27,255 nucleotides of DNA from assembly GCA_002452635.1 (NCBI GenBank), contig DKEU01000098.1, positions 1 through 27,255 on the forward strand, read 5' to 3'. The notes under the pieces were generated by a model. That model did not search any database. It saw nothing but the letters and a program-made list of their open reading frames with translations, and was not told where the DNA came from. Position 1 is the first letter of the stretch. Each line of letters starts with the position of its first letter. Shown in pieces: positions 1 through 7,176 of the stretch. Made by a program: the position numbers and the translations under genes. Source of the DNA: Desulfovibrionaceae bacterium UBA6814 (GTDB lineage Bacteria > Desulfobacterota > Desulfovibrionia > Desulfovibrionales > Desulfovibrionaceae).

Positions 1-1376
1 CGCTGCCCCTGACCCTGCACCGCATGGGCTACAACGTGGCCGTGGTCACGCCCTTCTACGGCCGGCTGGCCACCGGCGGGGTGCCGGTGCACCTGCTCTA
101 CGAGGGGTGCCCGGTGGGGTATCCCTACGCTCCGGTGGCCTGCAACGTGTACATGGCCGAACTCGACGGCATGCCGGTGTACTTCATCGACCGGGCCGAG
201 TATTTCGACCGCCGCTTCTACTACAACACCCACCAGGGCGACTATTTCGACAACTGCGAGCGCTTCGTGTTCTTCTGCCGCGCGGCCCTGGAGTGGGCGC
301 GCCTGCTGGAGGCCCCGCCCGCCCTGGTGCACGCCCACGACTGGCAGGCCGCGCTCATCCCGGCCTACCTCAACTTCTGGCGGCGCACCGATCCCTACTG
401 GCGCAACGTGAAGACCGTGGTGACCATCCACAACCTGGCCTTCCAGGGCCGGTTCGCCTTCCGCCTGTTCCTGGAGTCCGGTCTGCCCCACGAGGCCTGG
501 CACATGGACGGGTCCGAGTTCTACGGCGACTTCAACATGCTCAAGTCCGGCATCTCCTACGCGGACATGGTCACCGCGGTGAGCCCGGGCTATGCCCAGG
601 AGATCACCACCCCGGCCTTCGGCTGCGGGCTGGAGGGCTCCCTGGCCAGGCGCACGGCCACCCTGCGGGGCATCCTGAACGGGGCGGACTACTCGGTCTG
701 GGACCCGGCCCAGGACAAGTACCTGGCCGCCACGTATTCCCGCAACAGCCTGAAGGGCAAGAAGGTCTGCAAGCGCTTCCTGTTGGAGTACTTCGGCCTG
801 GACCCGGTGCTGGAGAACCGTCCCGTGCTGGGCTTCATCGGCCGGCTGCGGCGGCAGAAGGGCATCGACCTGCTCATCGACATCCTGCCCGAGCTCATGC
901 GCCGCGACCTGGGCGTGGTGGTCCTGGGCGAGGGCAACCTGCGCTTCGAGCAGCGCATCATGCAGCTCATGGAGGATTTCCCCGGCCGGCTGGCCGCCCG
1001 GGTGGGCTACACCGAGGAGCTGGCCCACCAGATCCAGGCGGGCACGGACATCTTCCTCATGCCTTCGCGCTACGAGCCCTGCGGCCTGACCCAGATGTAC
1101 TCCCTGCGCTTCGGCACCGTGCCGGTGGCCACCGCGGTGGGCGGGCTCCGGGACACCATCCGGCCCTATCCCGGGCCGGGCAGCACCGGCTTCACCTTCG
1201 CCGCGCCGGAATCGGCCCTGTTCCGCGACGCGGTGCTGGAGGCGGTGCGGGTATGGGAGGACGAGCCCAAGGTCTGGGCCGAGATACGCCGCCGCGCCAT
1301 GGGCGAGCACTTTTCCTGGGAGGATTCGGCCCAGGGCTATCTGGATGTGTACCGGGAGCTGGGCGCTTCTCTGTGA
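1..1376 (+). CDS. glgA: Glycogen/starch synthase (GT5), 5' end cut by window edge
   Basis: The gene makes the alpha-1,4-glucan of glycogen in the cytoplasm, transferring glucose from ADP- or UDP-glucose. The frame is open from the window edge (first full codon at 3, reading LPLTLHR before the first ATG at 24), so the true start and the N-terminal K-x-G-G loop lie upstream. Visible GT5 motifs, counted from the ATG at 24, include HAHDWQAALIP near 104, the TIHNLAFQG segment near 134, FIGRLRRQKGIDLL near 272, the nucleotide-sugar block SRYEPCGLTQMYSLRFGTVP near 350 and STGFTF near 386. These are diagnostic of bacterial glycogen synthase. The stop TGA is followed 41 bases later by a small CBM48 gene, which suggests a glycogen operon. 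Identification is secure; the sugar donor is not decided. Confidence 0.95.
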   Translation, partial: LPLTLHRMGYNVAVVTPFYGRLATGGVPVHLLYEGCPVGYPYAPVACNVYMAELDGMPVYFIDRAEYFDRRFYYNTHQGDYFDNCERFVFFCRAALEWARLLEAPPALVHAHDWQAALIPAYLNFWRRTDPYWRNVKTVVTIHNLAFQGRFAFRLFLESGLPHEAWHMDGSEFYGDFNMLKSGISYADMVTAVSPGYAQEITTPAFGCGLEGSLARRTATLRGILNGADYSVWDPAQDKYLAATYSRNSLKGKKVCKRFLLEYFGLDPVLENRPVLGFIGRLRRQKGIDLLIDILPELMRRDLGVVVLGEGNLRFEQRIMQLMEDFPGRLAARVGYTEELAHQIQAGTDIFLMPSRYEPCGLTQMYSLRFGTVPVATAVGGLRDTIRPYPGPGSTGFTFAAPESALFRDAVLEAVRVWEDEPKVWAEIRRRAMGEHFSWEDSAQGYLDVYRELGASL

Positions 1377-1417
1377 TCGCACCCTGCAATGACGCGCAAC
1401 GAGCAAGGGAGGATACC

Positions 1418-1726
1418 ATGGCCCTGTCCAAGCAGTACCTCAAGTCCAAGCCGGTGGTGAAGGTGACCTTCCGCCTGCCCAAGGAAGCCGCGCCCGAGGC
1501 CAACGTGGTGGCCCTGGTGGGCGAGTTCAACAACTGGAACATCCAGGCCACGGCCATGGAGAAGCTCAAAAACGGCGGCTGGCGCACCACCCTGGAGCTG
1601 GAGCCGGGCCGCGAGTACCAGTACCGCTACCTCATCGACGAGACCACCTGGGAGAACGACTGGGAGGCGGACAAGTACATGCGCAGCAATTTCGGCAACT
1701 GCGACAACTCGGTGGTCACCACCTAG
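1418..1726 (+). CDS. Stand-alone CBM48 / isoamylase early-set domain protein
   Basis: This 102-aa protein is a single early-set (CBM48-like) beta-sandwich of the kind normally found at the N-terminus of glycogen branching and debranching enzymes. The hallmark GEFNNWN lies at residues 35-41, followed by a strand-rich GGWRTTLELEPGREYQYRYLID segment ending in acidic and aromatic residues. No catalytic domain is attached. The start is fixed by a strong Shine-Dalgarno AAGGGAGGA at 1405-1413, about 5 bases before the ATG. It sits 41 bases downstream of glycogen synthase, so it probably binds glycogen or regulates glycogen enzymes. AMPK-beta-like glycogen sensing is an analogy only. Fold assignment is fairly sure; role is inferred. 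Confidence 0.82.
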   Translation: MALSKQYLKSKPVVKVTFRLPKEAAPEANVVALVGEFNNWNIQATAMEKLKNGGWRTTLELEPGREYQYRYLIDETTWENDWEADKYMRSNFGNCDNSVVTT

Positions 1727-1831
1727 TCCGTCCCGCCACCCCGGCCGGCGACGCGGGTGCGCCGGCGTCTTGCCGCCGCAGCGCCGCCTGCGCCGCGGAA
1801 CGGGAGGACTGCAACCTTTTCCCCGAGAGCC

Positions 1832-2812
1832 ATGAACCAGACTCCCTTGCTCCTCACCCTGGGCGACCCCGACGGCCTGGGGCCGGAACTGGTGTGCCGC
1901 CTGCTGGGATCCGGGGCCTACGCCCTGGACCGGCCCGTCCTGGCCCTGGGGCCGGAGCGCGCGCTGGAGGCCGCGGCCCGCGCCGCGGGCCGCGGCCGCT
2001 TCTGGACCCGGGTGGAGGCCGCCTCCCAGGCCGGCCGCCCGGGGCTGCACCTGCTGGTCCCGGCCGGGTTGGATGACTACGCGCCCGCCCCGGGGCAGGC
2101 CCGGCCCGAGGGCGGCCGCGCCGCGGGCCTGGCCCTGGAGGCGGCCTGCGGCCTGCTCCGGTCCGGGCAGGCCGCCGGGGTGGTCACCTGCCCCCTGCAC
2201 AAGGCCATGCTCCTGGCCGCGGGCTTCGCCTTCCCGGGCCACACGGAATTCCTGGCCGAGCGCCTGGGCGTGGGCCGCGACGGGGTATGCATGCACCTGT
2301 GCGGCCCCCGGCTGCGGGTGAGCCTGGTCACCACCCACCCGCCCCTGGCCCGGGTGCCGCAGCTCGTCACCCGGGAGCGCATCCTCCACTGCCTGTCCCT
2401 CACCGCGGACCTCATGCGCCGCCAGGGCATCCCCGGCCCGGTGGCGGTGTGTGGCCTGAACCCCCACGCCGGCGAGGCCGGCACCATCGGCCGGGAGGAG
2501 GTGGAGGTCATCGCCCCGGCCGTGGACGAGGCCCGGGCCGCGGGCCTGGACGTGGTGGGGCCGCTGCCCGCGGACTCGCTCTTCCACTTCGCGGCCCAGG
2601 GCAAGTACGCCGCGGTCCTGGCCATGTACCACGACCAGGGCCTGGGGCCGCTCAAGCTGTTGCACTTCGGCGAGGCCGTGAACGTCACCTTGGGGCTGCC
2701 GGTGGTGCGCACCTCGCCGGACCACGGCACGGGCCACGACCTGGTGGGCACGGGCCGGGCCTCGGAGGCCAGCCTGCGCGCCGCCCTGGACCTGGCCCTG
2801 CGCCTGCTCTGA
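1832..2812 (+). CDS. pdxA: 4-hydroxythreonine-4-phosphate dehydrogenase
   Basis: PdxA oxidises 4-phosphohydroxy-L-threonine with NAD(P) in the DXP-dependent pyridoxal phosphate pathway; it is a cytoplasmic, metal-dependent homodimer. The protein has 326 aa, close to the E. coli enzyme. Family blocks are all present: GDPDGLGPEL at 11-20, CPLHKAMLLAAGF at 120-132 followed by GHTEF, THPP with His169, LNPHAGEAG with His212, and MYHDQGLGPLK with His267. These three histidines are the expected metal ligands. The ATG at 1832 is chosen because family similarity starts there; the frame continues upstream to 1757 with Arg/Ala/Pro-rich residues unlike the family, and the Shine-Dalgarno is weak. GC content is extreme. 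It is probably a metabolic neighbour of the glycogen genes rather than part of the glycan island. Confidence 0.94.
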   Translation: MNQTPLLLTLGDPDGLGPELVCRLLGSGAYALDRPVLALGPERALEAAARAAGRGRFWTRVEAASQAGRPGLHLLVPAGLDDYAPAPGQARPEGGRAAGLALEAACGLLRSGQAAGVVTCPLHKAMLLAAGFAFPGHTEFLAERLGVGRDGVCMHLCGPRLRVSLVTTHPPLARVPQLVTRERILHCLSLTADLMRRQGIPGPVAVCGLNPHAGEAGTIGREEVEVIAPAVDEARAAGLDVVGPLPADSLFHFAAQGKYAAVLAMYHDQGLGPLKLLHFGEAVNVTLGLPVVRTSPDHGTGHDLVGTGRASEASLRAALDLALRLL

Positions 2813-2847
2813 GCATCCCGTTCGTTCGCTTTCCGACGCCTTTCCCG

Positions 2848-2864
2848 TGGCATGAAGTTTGCTT
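2848..2864 (+). promoter_or_regulatory. Candidate sigma-54 (RpoN) promoter
   Basis: TGGCATGAAGTTTGCTT matches the -24/-12 consensus TGGCACR-N4-TTGCW with one mismatch. The invariant GG (2849-2850) and GC (2861-2862) are separated by exactly 10 bases. It lies in the intergenic gap, in the right orientation, about 75 bases upstream of the sulfotransferase start. No convincing sigma-70 pair was seen in the same gap. If real, transcription starts near 2874 and needs an enhancer-binding activator. Confidence 0.55.
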
Positions 2865-2928
2865 GATCCCACAGGAGGCGGCCGCAGCCCGCGGCGTCGC
2901 CGGAAACCCCGTCTTGCATCGCGTGCGT

Positions 2929-2932
2929 GGAG
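2929..2932 (+). promoter_or_regulatory. Ribosome binding site deciding the sulfotransferase start
   Basis: GGAG lies 6 bases before the ATG at 2939. It supports that ATG over an in-frame GTG at 2927, which would overlap this site and has no Shine-Dalgarno of its own. Confidence 0.6.
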
Positions 2933-2938
2933 ATTCCC

Positions 2939-3763
2939 ATGATCGAGCAGAGCATCATCCACTTCCACATCCCCAAGACCGCGGGGTCGACCATCAGCTC
3001 CATCCTCTCCCCATGCTTCACACCGGAAGAGTTGTTCTACTGCGGGAGCAATTTTACCGGACTCAACCATTTCGAGAGCAACGTGTATTTCGCTAACCTG
3101 CCTGATGCCGAGAAGGTGAAGTACAAGTTCATCTCTGGTCATGTGGAGTACATGCTGTTGCAGAGCTTTCCCGCCCCGCACTTCTCTATCACCATTATCC
3201 GTAATCCGTTTGACCGAATGATTTCGATGTATCACTACATCCTGCGCACGGAAACCCACCACCTGCACCGGACCTTGCACGACGACCGGGTCTCCCTGGC
3301 CGGATTCATGGATGGCGGGTTCTGGCACGAGATCGACAACGGAATGTGCCGCCGGCTGTCCGGGGTGTGCGCCCAGGTGCCGTACGGGGAGTGCTCCCGG
3401 GAGGTTTTTGAGCTGGCCAGGTTCAATCTGGCCAACAACTTGTCCTTCGTGGGGCTGCAGGAGCGGTTCGACGAGTCGCTCTTCCTGCTCCTCTACCTTC
3501 TCGGGGCGCTGGACCGGCTTGACTACACCCGGACCAACGTGAATCCCTTCCGCAAGAAGCCGCAGGGGATATCCCCGGCGGACCGGGCTGCGGTGCTCCG
3601 GCGCAACGCCTGGGATATTGAGTTGTACGCCTTTGCCCGGGAACTTTACAACCAGCGGCACGGAAGCCTGATCGCCAAGCTGCAGCGGCCCATACAGAAG
3701 TTCCGGCACGCCATGGCCCTGAAGGACGGCGGCGCAACGGCGTCTGCCCAGTCTGGTTCATGA
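2939..3763 (+). CDS. PAPS-dependent sulfotransferase (Sulfotransfer_2-like)
   Basis: The 274-aa protein is predicted to transfer sulfate from PAPS to a carbohydrate hydroxyl. The 5'-phosphosulfate loop is HIPKTAGSTI at residues 10-19, and the 3'-phosphate binding segment is IIRNPFDRMISMYHY at 86-100. Both fit the membrane-associated carbohydrate sulfotransferase superfamily, also known from bacterial glycan loci. No signal peptide or membrane helix is visible, so it should act in the cytoplasm on a sugar precursor, lipid-linked glycan or protein. GC content and codon use are clearly lower than in the upstream pdxA, which suggests separate acquisition. It appears to have its own sigma-54-type promoter. 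Its stop overlaps an ATG (ATGA at 3760-3763) that opens only a 10-codon frame. Family assignment is good; acceptor unknown. Confidence 0.82.
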   Translation: MIEQSIIHFHIPKTAGSTISSILSPCFTPEELFYCGSNFTGLNHFESNVYFANLPDAEKVKYKFISGHVEYMLLQSFPAPHFSITIIRNPFDRMISMYHYILRTETHHLHRTLHDDRVSLAGFMDGGFWHEIDNGMCRRLSGVCAQVPYGECSREVFELARFNLANNLSFVGLQERFDESLFLLLYLLGALDRLDYTRTNVNPFRKKPQGISPADRAAVLRRNAWDIELYAFARELYNQRHGSLIAKLQRPIQKFRHAMALKDGGATASAQSGS

Positions 3764-4098
3764 TCATCGTCTTCGAGAGCGAGAAGCTCTGACTCCCCAT
3801 CTGCCAGGCGGGACTGGTCTCGGCGTGGCCGCGTTCACCGGGGTCGGCTTGGCCCTGGGCGACATCGCCGGCGCCGGGCAGGAACTGGACCGCGCCAATG
3901 CACAGCTGCGGCAGGCCTCGCCGCCGGCAACTCCGCCGCAGGTGCGGCCGCAGGGTCCGTTGGGGATGCCGGCCGGCTTCTTGGGCTTGTAGAGCCGCGT
4001 ATCGCTCCATCCCGTCATGATGGCGTGGAAACGGAAGGTGCGTTTCGCCTGGAGTACCCTTCGCCGTTCAAGAAGGATTCGTTCCTGCGCGTGGCGAA
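3764..4098. other. Gene-poor convergent gap (335 bases)
   Basis: The sulfotransferase (plus) and the Maf-like gene (minus) converge on this gap. No complete gene is supported. The first two thirds hold a coding-like relic on the plus strand (listed separately). A short plus-strand frame opening at ATG 4025 runs into the Maf-like gene and is not accepted. No GC-rich stem followed by a T tract was found for either strand. Confidence 0.5.
3807..3992 (+). pseudogene. Probable 3' remnant of a lost gene
   Basis: On the plus strand this frame reads a hydrophobic glycine-rich stretch (GLGVAAFTGVGLALGD), then a helix-like AGQELDRANAQLRQ, then a Pro/Gln-rich tail ending in GMPAGFLGL and TAG at 3990-3992. 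Nearly nine in ten codons end in G or C, as in the real genes nearby, but there is no ATG and no Shine-Dalgarno. A 10-codon frame starting at the ATGA overlap (3760) stops at 3790, so a frameshift may have broken a once coupled gene. The family is not recognised. The alternative is chance high-GC coding bias. Confidence 0.35.
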
Positions 4099-5484
4099 TC
4101 AGGACTGGCCGGATCCGGCCAGGATTTCATGCAGGATCGCCAGCACCTCGTCGGCCCGGGCCGTGGCGGTTGCGGCCTCTTCCGGCGACAGGGTGAACGG
4201 CTTGGTCGAGAAGCCGGGCATGCCCGTGTAGATGGAGTTGTAGGGGTTCACCAGGGAGATATCCGGGGTCCGGCCGGTGTTCGCCAGGATGCGGCGTATG
4301 CTGGTGTAGCGGCGTACCAACTCCCGGACGAAATCCACCCAGTGGAAGGGGACGGAGTATTCCCGTCGCTCCAGGCGTCGCGTGCGGCCGTCCAGGGCCT
4401 CGGGCAGGAAGGGCTCGATGACCGAGGAGACCGTGAGCAGGCCGGTGGCGGAATGGTCGTAGATCCGTAGGCCGGGGGAGGTTTCCTTGAGGGTCAAGGC
4501 GGTGCGTTTGATCCATTGGGAGGCCGAGAGATAGTCGGGCGAGGTGTTGATGCTCCTCCCATCGGATTCCACAATGACGATGCTGAACGCAAGGTGGGGC
4601 ATGGGCCGGACGACATAGAGCCCTTCCTCCTCGATCATTCTCGAGAAATACACCCCAGGGGCGGGCGGACCCTCGGGGAGCAGAGAGCCGAAATCGCCGC
4701 CGTGGAAGATGATCGGGTTGCACTTCAGGTGCAGCGCCAGGGAAACCGCTCCGGTGGTGGTGCTCGGGGCGATGGAGTGTATGACGTGGGGAAAGCTGTC
4801 CGCTTCGAACGGAAAGAAGTTCCACGATTTGTATATCTTGGAAAAGCACGAAATGTACTTGTGGATGTAGCCCACCGGGTTGGCGACCAGAATGGAGCCC
4901 AGGCTCCGTCCGTGGAGCGCGCCGAACGATACCTCCCAGGAATTGCGGCTGGTGTCTTGCTGGTAGATGATGTCCGGGACGATGCCGTTTTCCAGAAGAC
5001 GGGGCAGGGTCCGGCCTATGGCGATGGTCACGCAGCGGTCCGCCATGCTGCGGATGAACTCGATGTCCATGGAGGGGCCGGGCTGGATGATGAGCGCCGG
5101 GGATTCCTCGGCCGCGCCGGCCAACACCGCGACGTGGTTGATTTGGTGGTAGATCGGCAGGTTCAACATGCTGTTGCGGTGGTGCTCGAAATCCTCGGGT
5201 TTGACGTGGCCTTCGGGCGGAGGGGCCTTGGAGGAGATGCGCGGATAGGCATGGTGGACCGTGTTTAGGTAGACTATGTGCTTGAAGCATTCCAGGCCCA
5301 GGGGGGTGGCCAGGTTCTGCTTGCCGATGATCAGCGTGGTTCCCTCGTTGGCCAGTTCAGCGGCCGGGACATGGTCTTCCAGGGCGTACAGGGTGGGTAT
5401 GTTGGCCGGCAGAGGAACCCTGGTTTCCTTCCTGGTGGACACCAAAAACACGTCCGGGGCTTGGTCGAGGTAGTGAAGGCGCAT
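4099..5484 (-). CDS. Maf/MptE-like protein (PF01973 type), putative flagellin/nonulosonate glycosylation factor
   Basis: The 461-aa protein carries the 6-hydroxymethylpterin pyrophosphokinase MptE-like core seen in motility-associated factor (Maf) proteins. The core spans about residues 118-270: ALIIQPGPSMD at 130-140 (usual form GxGPSLD), AIGRTLPRLLENGIVPDIIYQQD at 155-177, STTTGAVSLALHLKCNPIIFHGGDFG at 241-266, then INTSPDYL near 312. Maf proteins attach nonulosonic acids to Ser/Thr of flagellin in several bacteria, so a NeuB-type synthase 8 kb away fits this role. At 461 aa it is shorter than many Maf proteins and may lack one flanking domain. No strong Shine-Dalgarno precedes the ATG. The gene is monocistronic with a candidate promoter upstream. 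Family confident; glycosyl transfer inferred. Confidence 0.78.
   Translation of the reverse strand: MRLHYLDQAPDVFLVSTRKETRVPLPANIPTLYALEDHVPAAELANEGTTLIIGKQNLATPLGLECFKHIVYLNTVHHAYPRISSKAPPPEGHVKPEDFEHHRNSMLNLPIYHQINHVAVLAGAAEESPALIIQPGPSMDIEFIRSMADRCVTIAIGRTLPRLLENGIVPDIIYQQDTSRNSWEVSFGALHGRSLGSILVANPVGYIHKYISCFSKIYKSWNFFPFEADSFPHVIHSIAPSTTTGAVSLALHLKCNPIIFHGGDFGSLLPEGPPAPGVYFSRMIEEEGLYVVRPMPHLAFSIVIVESDGRSINTSPDYLSASQWIKRTALTLKETSPGLRIYDHSATGLLTVSSVIEPFLPEALDGRTRRLERREYSVPFHWVDFVRELVRRYTSIRRILANTGRTPDISLVNPYNSIYTGMPGFSTKPFTLSPEEAATATARADEVLAILHEILAGSGQS
4105..4122. repeat. Perfect 18-bp palindrome at the 3' end of the Maf-like gene
   Basis: CTGGCCGGATCCGGCCAG is its own reverse complement and covers the last codons before the stop at 4099-4101. 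It could form a strong cruciform or RNA hairpin, but no T tract follows on the minus strand, so a classical intrinsic terminator is not supported. It encodes AGSGQ, so codon bias may be the cause. Confidence 0.5.
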
Positions 5485-5535
5485 GGGGTGGTGGAGGCTC
5501 GTTGATTGTTGGCTTATGTGACAATGCAGCGATAA

Positions 5536-5564
5536 ATTTTAGTCGCAATCCGGTGGCAGCGCAA
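5536..5564 (-). promoter_or_regulatory. Candidate sigma-70-type promoter for the Maf-like gene
   Basis: Reading the minus strand, TTGCGC (5564-5559) and TAAAAT (5541-5536) are separated by exactly 17 bases, in the only AT-rich patch between the GT2 gene and the Maf-like gene. The predicted start near 5529 would give a leader of about 45 bases before the ATG at 5484. Confidence 0.5.
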
Positions 5565-5583
5565 GGACGCCGCCCACTATCTT

Positions 5584-7176
5584 CTAAGGATGCCGCGCCG
5601 CTTGGTGCAGCCCGTCCTGGAACTCGGCCAGGGCCAGGGTCTGGGCGACATCGAGTTTCATCTGGAGCTTGTAGAGGTTGGCCGGCTCCACCCCAGGAGC
5701 CTCACGGTCCGGGGCGGCGACGGCCACAAACCCGGTGTAGGCCGTGCAATGCCCGGCCAGGGCCAGGCGTAGGCCCAGGTCCGTGTCGTCGTGAGCCTGG
5801 GGCGAAAAGCGCAGGTCGAACCGCTCCTCGGCCAGGGCGTCGGCCCGCACCAGCAGGAACGCGCCCGAGGCGTAGAGGCAGGGCCGGGCGTAGTTGAAGC
5901 GCCCCAGGTCGGGCAGGTCCGCGTGCAGGTCCGCCGGGGCCAGGAGCACCCGGCCCCCGCCCGGGGCGGTGTGCTCGCCCAGTTCCCCCTCCGGGCCGAA
6001 GAGCAGCCCTCCGTCCGCGGCCAGGACCCGGCCCGGATTGCCCGCAGCCAGCACCTTGCAGCCCGCGGCCGCGGCCGCGGGGCAGGCGGCCAGGGCCGCG
6101 CCCAGGCGGCCGGCCCAGCCCGGGGCCGGAACCGCGCCCGCGTCCGCCAGGAGCAGCCAGTCCGCGCTCGTATTGTTCTTGGCCAAAAGCCAGTTGCGGG
6201 CCGCGGGCCGGCCCGGGTCCAGGGGCAGCTCCTCCCAGGCCAGGCGGCCGGCCAGGCGTTCGGTCCAGAGGCGGAGCAGGTCCGCGGCCTGGGCGTTGCC
6301 CAGGGCCAGGGCCGAGACGCGGGCCGAGTCGGGCAGCTCCGGGGCCAGGGCGGACAGGGTGGCGTCCAGGGCTGCGGGGTCGGCTCCGGCCAGGAGCACC
6401 TTGAGACTTGTGGGCAGGGGGGTCTCGGCGGTGTCGTGGCCGCGTTCCAGGCTGCGCAGGAGCAGCCGGTCGCTGCTGCGCCAGGGCCGCTTCTCCAGGC
6501 TGCGGCGCAGGGTGGCCAGGGCCTGGTCGCGCTGGCCCGCGGCCAGCATGGCCCGGGCCAGCCGGGACAGGGCCGCGGGCAGGTCCAGGCCGGCCGCGGC
6601 CTCGGAGGCCGGCCGCACGGCCTGGGCCGGGTCCGCAACCAGGGCCGCGTCCGCCAGGAGGGGCAGGGCCGCGCCGCGCAGGGCCGGCGCGGTGAGCCCG
6701 GCCAGGGCGGTGCGGACCAGGTCCGGGTCCCCGGCCTCCAGGCCCAGGCGGGAGAGCCGCTGCGGCCAGGCCAGGTTGCCCGGCTCGCGCTTGGCCTGGC
6801 CCGCCAGGTAGCGGGCCAGTTTGCCCAGGTCGTTCTCCGCCACCAGGCGGTCCAGGTAGGCGGTGTTCCCGGGCTCGGCCCAACTGCCGGCCACGGCGCG
6901 CAGGCTGTCCAGCACCGGCCGGGGCAGGATGGGCAGCTTGCCGGCCAGGGAGAGGAGCATGGCGGCCAGCCGGCCGTCCAGGGGGTCGGCTTCCCAGGCC
7001 TCCAGCAAGAACTCCACGCCCAGCTCCAGGAGCAGGGCGCCCTGTTCCTGGGACTCGGCCGCGCCGGCCTGGGCCAGGGCCGCGTCGGCCAGCCGGGCCA
7101 GGTGGCCGCGGCCGGTGCAGCCCAGGCCGAGCAGCCGGGCCAGGGCGGGCGGGAGCAGGGCCGGATCGTACCTCAT
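5584..7176 (-). CDS. GT2-like glycosyltransferase with helical N-terminal region, metal site degenerate
   Basis: This 530-aa protein has an Ala/Leu-rich helical (TPR-like) region over about 1-300 and a C-terminal GT-A domain related to the two neighbouring GT2 proteins. Alignment by eye: RPAARNWLL at 323-331 matches NVGAPAARNWL in the paralogues. LLLADAG at 341-347 stands where they have AFLDDD. FSPQAHDDTDLGLRLALAG at 457-475 matches the (Y/F)(S/T)PSQVDD block. The change of DDD to ADA removes the expected nucleotide-sugar/metal ligands, so the domain may be inactive, metal-independent or structural. The start ATG overlaps the upstream gene's stop (ATGA at 7173-7176), so translation is coupled. 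The ORF is intact and follows the GC bias of its neighbours, so it is not an obvious pseudogene. Confidence 0.78.
   Translation of the reverse strand: MRYDPALLPPALARLLGLGCTGRGHLARLADAALAQAGAAESQEQGALLLELGVEFLLEAWEADPLDGRLAAMLLSLAGKLPILPRPVLDSLRAVAGSWAEPGNTAYLDRLVAENDLGKLARYLAGQAKREPGNLAWPQRLSRLGLEAGDPDLVRTALAGLTAPALRGAALPLLADAALVADPAQAVRPASEAAAGLDLPAALSRLARAMLAAGQRDQALATLRRSLEKRPWRSSDRLLLRSLERGHDTAETPLPTSLKVLLAGADPAALDATLSALAPELPDSARVSALALGNAQAADLLRLWTERLAGRLAWEELPLDPGRPAARNWLLAKNNTSADWLLLADAGAVPAPGWAGRLGAALAACPAAAAAGCKVLAAGNPGRVLAADGGLLFGPEGELGEHTAPGGGRVLLAPADLHADLPDLGRFNYARPCLYASGAFLLVRADALAEERFDLRFSPQAHDDTDLGLRLALAGHCTAYTGFVAVAAPDREAPGVEPANLYKLQMKLDVAQTLALAEFQDGLHQAARHP
6062..6081. repeat. 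20-bp GC-only palindrome in a poly-alanine stretch
   Basis: CCCGCGGCCGCGGCCGCGGG is a perfect palindrome. It encodes the poly-Ala run at residues 366-371 of the GT2-like protein and is best explained by GCC/GCG alanine codons. Confidence 0.6.

Noticed and set aside
2873..2878. AGGAGG in the gap before the sulfotransferase
   Set aside because: It looks like a perfect Shine-Dalgarno, but no start codon follows at a usable distance in an open frame; GGAG at 2929-2932 serves the real start.
1337..3709. 790-codon open frame on the minus strand over the glycogen, pdxA and sulfotransferase genes
   Set aside because: It mirrors three well-identified plus-strand genes, is rich in Gly/Arg/Pro/Ala/His and has no family features; long antisense frames are expected at this GC content.
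4025..4231. Small plus-strand frame starting at ATG 4025
   Set aside because: It runs into the C-terminal coding part of the Maf-like gene on the other strand, has no Shine-Dalgarno and no recognisable family.
6062..6081. GC-only palindrome as a replication or recombination site
   Set aside because: It lies within a poly-alanine codon run and is fully explained by GCC/GCG codon use.
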